From positions 1 to 64,000 of the forward strand of contig NZ_WBKB01000010.1 of NCBI RefSeq assembly GCF_008831155.1: a stretch of DNA of 64,000 bases, given 5' to 3'. The translations under genes were made by a program, and so were the position numbers. This document shows positions 45,361 through 51,837 of this stretch, piece by piece. The notes beneath the pieces were generated by a model. It did no database searches. It saw nothing but the letters and a program-made list of their open reading frames with translations, and was not told the origin of the DNA. Each line of letters opens with the position of its first letter. Position 1 is the first letter of the stretch. This DNA comes from Gulosibacter chungangensis (GTDB lineage Bacteria > Actinomycetota > Actinomycetes > Actinomycetales > Microbacteriaceae).

Positions 45361-46839
45361 CTAAATGTGCGCATCCTCACCGGTTTCGACGGCGTGGCCG
45401 ATGCCGCGGTACTTCTCCGGGTCCGTCCGGCGCACGACCTCACCCACGATGATCCCGATGACGCCACCGAGGATTACCAAAATCGGGAGCAGGTAGGTCA
45501 GGAAGCTATCTGCCGGGGCATCCATCAGCACCGGGAAGTTGATGATCACGAGGATGAACACGATCGTCAAGGCAATCCCGGAGACAAGCGGGGCGATCAG
45601 TCGCGTGAAGATCCCGATACCGCGCTTGTCTTTGGCGAAGAAGACGATGACGGCGAGCGCAACCAGGGCCATGAGCATGATGAGTCCGAATGCTCCGGTG
45701 TTGGTGAGCCAGGTGAACATGGTCAATACCGGGAAGAGGGGGTCGCCCGTATCGGCAACCGCGAAGCCGATCGTGACCAGCAGCGCCAGCGCCGTCTGGG
45801 TGACCGAACCCGCGTAGGGTGCACCCGAGTTCGAGCGACGGCCAAACCAGTGCGGGATCATGCCTTCATTCCCAAGTTCGGCAAAGTAGCGCGCGATGGT
45901 GTTGTGGAAGGCCTGCAGTGCGGCGAAGAGGCTCGTAATGAACAGCAGGTTTGCAATATCCGTAAACCACTGACCTGAGTGCTGCGAGAGGAAGACGAAC
46001 AGCAGATCGGGCCCGAATTCTTGGCTTTCGGCAACCACCTGCGACTGCCCCACACCGACGGTCATTGCCCAAGCGCTAAACGCATAGAACAGGCCCACCA
46101 CGATCACCGCGAGGAAGGTTGCGCGTCCTACCGTCCGCTTGGGGTCCTTGGCTTCACGAGCGTAAATCGCCGCAGATTCAAAGCCCATAAAAGCTGCCAC
46201 ACCGAACGCGAGCACGGCACCGATCCCGGGCACAAAGAGGTTGACCGGGTTCAGCGGCGCCACCGAGTACCCCTCGGGGGCAACGATGAGTGCGATGACG
46301 TCGAAGACGATGACCACCGCAAACTCGAGGGCAACGAGCACCCCGATAATCTTTGCCGAGAAGTCAATGCGGTTGATGCCGAGGATGCCGACCACGACGA
46401 TTCCGACGATCACCCACACCCACCAGGGTGACTCAAAGCCGAAGCGGCCGACGAGCCAGCTCGAGACCGTGAACCCGAACATCGCGACAATGCCGATTTG
46501 CATCATGTTGTAGGCCACCACTGCGGCGTAGGCGCTACCAACGCTGATGGTGCGGTTCAGGCCCTGAGCAATATAGGGATAGAAGGCGCCGGGCCGATCA
46601 ATGAATCGAGCCATGGCCGCATAGCCGAAGGCGAAGAGCGCCAGGATCGCGGATAGGACGATATAGCCGGCCGGCACCGTGGTCAGTTCCGTGACCGCGA
46701 AGCTGGTCGGAGCACCACCGGCGACGGCCGTGAGCGGTGCGGATGCGGCAACAATCATGAACGCGATCGAGAGCACACCTAATCGGCGTTCGGGTTGATG
46801 TTCGATCCGCTGTGTTGCGGGTTTCGTGGTTGAAGACAT
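45361..46839 (-). CDS. APC-family amino acid or amine permease
   Basis: 492 residues with twelve membrane segments. The first conserved motif is ASAPLTAVAGGAPTSFAV, and the helix 6 region AAFMGFESAAIYAREAKDPKRT is typical of APC permeases that carry amino acids or polyamines. It starts seven bases after GAGG. It is the first gene of a two-gene unit with the GMC oxidoreductase and is divergent from the AraC regulator, with a palindromic operator in between. Confidence 0.88.
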   Translation of the reverse strand: MSSTTKPATQRIEHQPERRLGVLSIAFMIVAASAPLTAVAGGAPTSFAVTELTTVPAGYIVLSAILALFAFGYAAMARFIDRPGAFYPYIAQGLNRTISVGSAYAAVVAYNMMQIGIVAMFGFTVSSWLVGRFGFESPWWVWVIVGIVVVGILGINRIDFSAKIIGVLVALEFAVVIVFDVIALIVAPEGYSVAPLNPVNLFVPGIGAVLAFGVAAFMGFESAAIYAREAKDPKRTVGRATFLAVIVVGLFYAFSAWAMTVGVGQSQVVAESQEFGPDLLFVFLSQHSGQWFTDIANLLFITSLFAALQAFHNTIARYFAELGNEGMIPHWFGRRSNSGAPYAGSVTQTALALLVTIGFAVADTGDPLFPVLTMFTWLTNTGAFGLIMLMALVALAVIVFFAKDKRGIGIFTRLIAPLVSGIALTIVFILVIINFPVLMDAPADSFLTYLLPILVILGGVIGIIVGEVVRRTDPEKYRGIGHAVETGEDAHI

Positions 46840-46974
46840 GGTCTACCTCATCGTGACTTGTCGAAGGGGACGCAACTGTGGCTGCGTCGATATGCCCTCA
46901 AGCATGAGACGTTTTCTACGGGTTTGGCGCGATTCCCGGCGACCATGCACAAAAAGTCAACGAGTGAGCATCCA

Positions 46975-46988
46975 TCTACAAGCGTAGA
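46975..46988. promoter_or_regulatory. Palindromic operator in the permease/AraC divergent promoter
   Basis: TCTAC-AAGC-GTAGA is a perfect palindrome with a four-base centre. It ends ten bases before TATTTA (46999-47004), the likely -10 of the AraC gene, so it lies over the -35. A half-site TTTCTAC is at 46913-46919. A longer match occurs at 48169-48188. Confidence 0.6.
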
Positions 46989-47020
46989 AGCCCAAACCTA
47001 TTTATGAAAAGGGACCTAAG

Positions 47021-47041
47021 ATGACACAGATAGAACCATGA
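47021..47041 (+). CDS. Six-codon leader ORF overlapping the AraC start
   Basis: ATG at 47021 encodes MTQIEP and its TGA overlaps the ATG of the AraC gene (ATGA). The only good ribosome-binding site in the region, AAAAGGGACC, is placed for this ORF and not for the regulator. Translation of the regulator is probably by coupling from this minigene. Coding is supported only by this arrangement. Confidence 0.45.
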   Translation: MTQIEP

Positions 47042-48030
47042 CGTCTCATCAAGATCCTTCGACAGTCGACTCGGCGCCGCTTGCGGAATATCCGGCCCGA
47101 GACATTCCCGTGCTTACGATTTCAGAATTCCAAGTCGCGGTGTCGAACTCGTTCGTCCCCCTGAAAGTCTCGACCCACCTCCCCGAAACCGAGTTCAAGG
47201 CGCAGCTGCAGCAGGCCAATGTGCACGGGGTTTCCTTTACCGATGTGCGCGCCAAGGCCCACGTGGTTGAGCGCACTACAGAGCTGATCGAGCAGTCACC
47301 GCGGGACTTCTACAAGATCAGCCTGCAGCTGGAGGGTACGGGGCTGCTGCGCCAGGGTGGCCGCGAGGTGCAACTCACTCCCGGTGACATCGCGGTGTAC
47401 GACACCTCGCAGCCCTATGTACTCACGTTTGACAAGCGTTTCCGCACCCTGGTCATCCAGTTGCCGCACGATCGCCTGCATATTCCGCACGAGTTTGCCG
47501 CGCAGATGACGGCGGTTCGCCTCGACGGTTCCGAGGGACTGGGGCGGGTAGTTTCGCCTTTCCTCGCGACCATCGGCACCAACCTCACGGAACTGCAGGG
47601 GCCGGCGGGTGCGAAGCTCGCGCAGAACGCGGTAGATCTCCTCGAAACGCTCTTCGCCACCGAATTTGACCTGCGGCGCTACGCGGCCGACCCGCGACGG
47701 GCACTGCTGCAACGCATCCGCGACAATATCGACGAGCACCTGTCCGACCCGGATCTCTCCCCCAATACGATTGCCGCGGCCGCATTCATCTCGGTGCGGC
47801 ACCTTCATAATCTCTTCCAAGATCAGGGACAGACGGTTGCCTCTTATGTGCGCACTCGTCGCCTCGAGCGCTGCTACCTCGACCTCACGAATCCGGAGAA
47901 TTTCGACGTCCCGGTGGCCGCAATTGGCGCTCGCTGGGGGTTTAAGGATGCGGCCCACTTCAGTCGCGCGTTCAAGGGCGCTTACGGCGAGAGCCCGAGC
48001 TCGGTGCGCCGTCAGGCCGGCGGCCACTAG
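47038..48030 (+). CDS. AraC-family transcriptional regulator
   Basis: 330 residues. Residues about 35-210 are the AraC-binding-like effector domain (FQVAVSNSFVPLKVS, VQLTPGDIAVYDTSQPYVLT). Residues about 225-325 hold two helix-turn-helices (SPNTIAAAAFISVRHLHNLF, then RWGFKDAAHFSRAFKGAYGE). This subtype, represented by FeaR and similar regulators, often controls aromatic-amine or amine catabolism. Its divergent partner is the permease/GMC operon and its own promoter carries the TCTAC palindrome, so it is the first candidate to bind it. Confidence 0.88.
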   Translation: MTSHQDPSTVDSAPLAEYPARDIPVLTISEFQVAVSNSFVPLKVSTHLPETEFKAQLQQANVHGVSFTDVRAKAHVVERTTELIEQSPRDFYKISLQLEGTGLLRQGGREVQLTPGDIAVYDTSQPYVLTFDKRFRTLVIQLPHDRLHIPHEFAAQMTAVRLDGSEGLGRVVSPFLATIGTNLTELQGPAGAKLAQNAVDLLETLFATEFDLRRYAADPRRALLQRIRDNIDEHLSDPDLSPNTIAAAAFISVRHLHNLFQDQGQTVASYVRTRRLERCYLDLTNPENFDVPVAAIGARWGFKDAAHFSRAFKGAYGESPSSVRRQAGGH

Positions 48031-48102
48031 CTCAAACCATCACGGCGCTGCGTGCTGCGTGCTTTCACGCACATGCACCCGAACATTGCCTTCGCACTTG
48101 AC

Positions 48103-48117
48103 TTTGCGTACCGCAAA
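48103..48117. promoter_or_regulatory. Perfect palindrome TTTGCG-TAC-CGCAAA
   Basis: Six-base arms with a three-base centre lie 70 bases after the AraC stop and upstream of the TCTAC palindrome. It overlaps a TTGACT that could be a -35. A separate operator is possible. Confidence 0.35.
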
Positions 48118-48168
48118 TTAGCCCCGTGGTGCACGGAACCGTAATCCCCTGTACATTCATCAGGAGCT

Positions 48169-48188
48169 ATTTCTACACTCGTAGAAAT
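48169..48188. promoter_or_regulatory. Palindromic operator upstream of the OCD-like gene
   Basis: ATTTCTAC-ACTC-GTAGAAAT is a perfect palindrome with eight-base arms and a four-base centre, 64 bases before the TTG start of the next gene. It shares TCTAC-A-N2-C-GTAGA with the site at 46975-46988. Confidence 0.65.
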
Positions 48189-48252
48189 TACGGATTCGCT
48201 GAAGAATCACAGCGACCCGCCCGCAACGCAGCGGCACCCGAAAGGACGCACC

Positions 48253-49449
48253 TTGACTGAACAGAGCATCGCGCTAGAGCAGAACAGCACCGCGCAAGAC
48301 AGCACCGCACAAAACAGCACGGCACCGAACACTCGCATCGACTTCATTTACCTGAACGAACAGGACATGATTGCCGCCGGCGTCAAAGAAATGGCCGCTT
48401 GTGTCGACGCGATGGAAGAGACCCTGAGGCTGGTTGGCGAGGGTGACTACCGGATGGGCGGCCCCCTCGGGAACTCGCACGGCTCGATGATGACCTTCCC
48501 CGAAGAGCCGAAGTTCGAAGGCATGCCGCATGACGCCCCGCACCGCCGCTTCATGGCAATGCCCGCTTACCTCGGTGGCTCCTTCCAAACCACCGGTTGC
48601 AAGTGGTACGGCTCCAACCCAGAAAATCGTGACGCGGGTCTTCCCCGCTCCATCCTGATGTTCACGCTCAGCGACAAGGACACCGGCGCACCCCTCGCAT
48701 TCATGTCGGCGAACCTCCTCAGCGCATACCGCACCGGTGCCATTCCCGGTGTAGGCCAGCGCTATCTCGCCCGCAAGGATGCACGCACGATTGGCGTTGT
48801 GGCGCCGGGCGTGATGAACAAGACCTCACTCGAGGCGTTCATGGCTGTGAATCCCGAGCTGAACCACCTGAAGATACAGGGCCGCACCCGCTCGCGCGCC
48901 GAGGACTTCGCAGTGTGGGCGAAGGAACAGTTCCCTCAGTTGACGACCGAGGTCGTCGACACGGTTGAGGATGCGGTGCGCGGCTCCGACATCGTGACCA
49001 TCGCCCCGACGACGCCGGCAGGTTCAGAGAACTACCTCAAGATCGAACGCGACTGGGTCAAGCCCGGTGCCTTCATCAGCCTGCCCGCCGACATCATGAT
49101 CGATGAGGACCTCCTACGCGAGGCCCGTCACGTGGCCGATAATCGCGACCTGTACGAGGCATGGCACGAGGAAGTTCCCTTCCCCGGCCACGAGCACATC
49201 GGCTTGCACGGCATGTACCTGATGGACCGCATCCAGGAAGGGAAGATTGCGGCCGCGACCCTCGAAGATCTCCCCGCCATCATGGCTGGCAAGAGCCCCG
49301 GCCGCCAGCACGAGGACGAAATCTTCCTCTTCTCCGTCGGCGGCATGCCCGTGGAGGACGTGGCCTGGGGCACCGTCGTCTACCGCAATGCGATCGAACG
49401 AGGTGTGGGCACCAAGCTGAACCTTTGGGAAACCCCGGAGCTTCGCTAG
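48253..49449 (+). CDS. Ornithine cyclodeaminase/mu-crystallin-family protein (tyramine oxidase subunit B-like)
   Basis: 398 residues from TTG, with GAAAGGA seven bases upstream. The first 25 residues are a Ser/Thr/Ala/Gln/Asn-rich stretch with three copies of xSTAx. The rest is the OCD fold: substrate loop with MPAYLGGSFQTTGCKWYGSN, Rossmann-type segment TIGVVAPGVMNKTSLEAF and SADxx-like GAFISLPADIMIDEDLL. Proteins of this branch are annotated in databases as tyramine oxidase subunit B; I know of no strong biochemical proof. It is followed 50 bases on by a sarcosine-oxidase-like flavoenzyme, so the two may oxidise one amine together. A palindrome upstream ties it to the AraC regulator. Confidence 0.75.
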   Translation: MTEQSIALEQNSTAQDSTAQNSTAPNTRIDFIYLNEQDMIAAGVKEMAACVDAMEETLRLVGEGDYRMGGPLGNSHGSMMTFPEEPKFEGMPHDAPHRRFMAMPAYLGGSFQTTGCKWYGSNPENRDAGLPRSILMFTLSDKDTGAPLAFMSANLLSAYRTGAIPGVGQRYLARKDARTIGVVAPGVMNKTSLEAFMAVNPELNHLKIQGRTRSRAEDFAVWAKEQFPQLTTEVVDTVEDAVRGSDIVTIAPTTPAGSENYLKIERDWVKPGAFISLPADIMIDEDLLREARHVADNRDLYEAWHEEVPFPGHEHIGLHGMYLMDRIQEGKIAAATLEDLPAIMAGKSPGRQHEDEIFLFSVGGMPVEDVAWGTVVYRNAIERGVGTKLNLWETPELR

Positions 49450-49499
49450 GTCCGCGCTGCTACAACTCTTGAACACGTATAGGAAGTAGGAATCTCGAC

Positions 49500-50678
49500 A
49501 TGGCCAAGAAACAACTCACTATTGCGGTAATCGGACTCGGCTCGGTTGGCTCGATGGCCGCTTGGCAGCTGTCCAAGCGCGAGAACGTGCGGGTAATCGG
49601 GCTCGAACAGTACGGACGTGTGCACTCGCATGGTTCCTACGCAGGTGAGTCTCGAGTGTTCCGCACTGCCTACCACGAGGGTGGGTTGTACGTGCCGATG
49701 CTGCTTGAGTCGCGCAAGATGTGGCGCGAGCTCGAGCAGGAATCCGGGCGGGATGTGTACTACGAGGTTGGCACCCTCTCGATTGCTGAGGAGAACCACC
49801 CCGAATACCAAACCACCCTCGGCACCGTGCGGGACTACGATCTGCCGCACGAACTATTCGACGCCGATCAGCTGCGCGAACGCTTCCCCCAGCACCACAT
49901 CCATGACACCGACAGAGGCATCCTCGACCTGCAAGGTGGCGGCCTGCGTCCCGAGGTCAGCGTCATGTCTGCCCTGGAAATCGCCGAACGCAACGGTGCA
50001 GATCTCCGCTTCAATACCCCGGTGCTCGGTATCGAAGAGTACTCGGACAGCATCAAGCTCCGCACCCCGCGCGAGACCTTCACGGTTGACAAAATTGTCG
50101 TCGCAACCGGGTCCTGGTCGGCGCGCATCCATCCGGAATTGCACGACCTGCTGCGCCTGCAAATCCTCGGCCTGACCTGGTTCATGCCACGCACCGATGT
50201 GGCGCCTTTCCTGCCGGAAAACTTCCCCGCGTTCCTGCGCGATTCGGGCCCCGTGCACGTGTTCGGTGCGCCGAGCTTCGACGGCTACTCGGTCAAGGTC
50301 TGCTCCAACCCGACCTGGGATGTCGTCCGCGATGTCGACGAAGTCCCCCTCTCCTACACCCGCGACGAGCTCGCCCGAATCGGCCAGCAAATCCAGGAGC
50401 TGATCCCCGACATGAACCCGGAACCGGTTCGCCAAAGCGTGCACCACTGCGCCTACACCCCGAACCGCCTGCCGGTCGTGGACCTGAGCGAGTCGGAGCG
50501 CGTCATCACGGTCGCAGGGCTCTCCGGCCACGGCTTCAAGTTCATCCCTGCCCTCGGTAAGCACGCCGCCGCGCTCGCCGTGGACGGTGATACGGACGCA
50601 GTCCCGGCCGAGTTCGGTCTCGACTCCCACATGCAGGTGCTCCGTGAGCGCGGCCCATACCAGGGTGGCGGCCACTAG
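49500..50678 (+). CDS. FAD-dependent amine oxidase, N-methyltryptophan/sarcosine oxidase type
   Basis: 392 residues. The dinucleotide motif is IAVIGLGSVGSMAAWQLSKR; the family-specific SHGSYAGESRVFRTAY follows. The residue that binds FAD covalently in monomeric sarcosine oxidase has a fitting counterpart at C317 (SVHHCAYTPNRLPVVD), and GLSGHGFKFIPALG closes the fold. Such enzymes oxidise secondary or N-methyl amines to imines with oxygen and release peroxide. A ribosome-binding site (GGAAGTAGG) precedes the ATG. A strong terminator follows, so it ends the unit that starts with the OCD-like gene. Confidence 0.87.
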   Translation: MAKKQLTIAVIGLGSVGSMAAWQLSKRENVRVIGLEQYGRVHSHGSYAGESRVFRTAYHEGGLYVPMLLESRKMWRELEQESGRDVYYEVGTLSIAEENHPEYQTTLGTVRDYDLPHELFDADQLRERFPQHHIHDTDRGILDLQGGGLRPEVSVMSALEIAERNGADLRFNTPVLGIEEYSDSIKLRTPRETFTVDKIVVATGSWSARIHPELHDLLRLQILGLTWFMPRTDVAPFLPENFPAFLRDSGPVHVFGAPSFDGYSVKVCSNPTWDVVRDVDEVPLSYTRDELARIGQQIQELIPDMNPEPVRQSVHHCAYTPNRLPVVDLSESERVITVAGLSGHGFKFIPALGKHAAALAVDGDTDAVPAEFGLDSHMQVLRERGPYQGGGH

Positions 50679-50704
50679 ATAGTTTTCTTCTTCCGCACCA
50701 AAAT

Positions 50705-50746
50705 CGCACCCAATTGCACCGCCAAGCAATTGGGTGCGCTGGTTTT
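50705..50746 (+). terminator. Intrinsic terminator after the amine oxidase
   Basis: A perfect 13-base-pair stem CGCACCCAATTGC/GCAATTGGGTGCG (50705-50717 with 50726-50738) and an eight-base loop are followed by CTGGTTTT. It separates the OCD-like/amine oxidase unit from the second AraC gene. Confidence 0.85.
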
Positions 50747-50787
50747 CCACTAACATCGGCATCCAGCCACTCGATGAGGAGGACAGG

Positions 50788-51759
50788 TTGATTCTTTCCC
50801 ACCCGCTTACCGAATATTCCACTGCCCCGGAGATAGGTACGCCAACCGGCTGGATCAACCGAGTCAATGGCGAATTCCCCACGCTGCGCATCAGCGCCGA
50901 GCAGCCTGATTTCACCGCCAGCTACCGTGGAGCTGCGACGACCCAGTTGCAAATCAGCGACATCGCGACGAGCTCACATCTGATTGAGCGCCCTGCGAAG
51001 CGCACCGACGACGGCCTGGACCTATTCAAGATTTCCTTTCAAATCAGCGGCAATGGCACACTGCGACAGCATCAACACGACCTGCAGCTGCGCCCCGGCA
51101 CCATCACCCTCTACGACGCCGCGCGGCCCTACCAAATTCATTTCGAAAACGACATGCGGTTTATCGTCGCAATGTTCCCCAAGTCCGCGCTGCAACTTCC
51201 TCCGGGGGTGGCCGGTGAGCTCAGCGCCCACCAGTTGGATGCGGATGACGCCACCAGCCGCAGTTTCGGAGTCCTGTTACAACAGCTTGCCGATAACCTG
51301 CCGCTGCTCGCGACCCCTGCCGGTGAGCAACTCAGCAGGGTTGCTCTCGACATCGCTAATTCGCTGCTGAGTGAACGCCTCGAGGTCAGCCAAGACTGCA
51401 CCCTCAGCGAAATTCGACGACGCACGCTGGATTTCATTGACCGCCAGCTGAGCAACCCAGAACTCTCACCCAGGCTGATCTCCGACAGCCTCTTCATTTC
51501 GGTTCGTAGCCTCCACAACGCGTTCGAAGACTCGGGCACCACGGTAACCAAGTGGATCCGCGAGCGCCGCCTCACCGAATGCCGGCATGCCCTTCTCGAA
51601 CCAATCAACGCATCCGAGCCCATTCGCGATATCGCGAGCCAGTTCGGCTTTGGCGACATGAGCCTCTTCAGCCGTCGCTTCCGAGAACGCTTCGGCCTCA
51701 CACCCTCGGACTTCCGTGAGGAACACCTTCGGCACGAAGTTCGCATCCCTCTGCACTAG
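50788..51759 (+). CDS. AraC-family transcriptional regulator
   Basis: 323 residues from TTG at 50788, five bases after GAGGAGG; open codons upstream lie within the terminator region and are not used. It has the same architecture as the regulator at 47038: effector domain (about 20-200, LQLRPGTITLYDAARPYQIH) and two helix-turn-helices (SPRLISDSLFISVRSLHNAF, ASQFGFGDMSLFSRRFRERF). The two proteins are clearly related but far from identical, suggesting an old duplication with different effectors. The next gene, the esterase-monooxygenase fusion, starts 78 bases downstream on the same strand and is its probable target. Confidence 0.88.
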   Translation: MILSHPLTEYSTAPEIGTPTGWINRVNGEFPTLRISAEQPDFTASYRGAATTQLQISDIATSSHLIERPAKRTDDGLDLFKISFQISGNGTLRQHQHDLQLRPGTITLYDAARPYQIHFENDMRFIVAMFPKSALQLPPGVAGELSAHQLDADDATSRSFGVLLQQLADNLPLLATPAGEQLSRVALDIANSLLSERLEVSQDCTLSEIRRRTLDFIDRQLSNPELSPRLISDSLFISVRSLHNAFEDSGTTVTKWIRERRLTECRHALLEPINASEPIRDIASQFGFGDMSLFSRRFRERFGLTPSDFREEHLRHEVRIPLH

Positions 51760-51837
51760 CGCGCATCCGCGGCGGTCCACACTCCCGCAAGCTAGTGACC
51801 AATCAAGTGAGCCGCGCAACGATGCGCAGCAAAGGGA

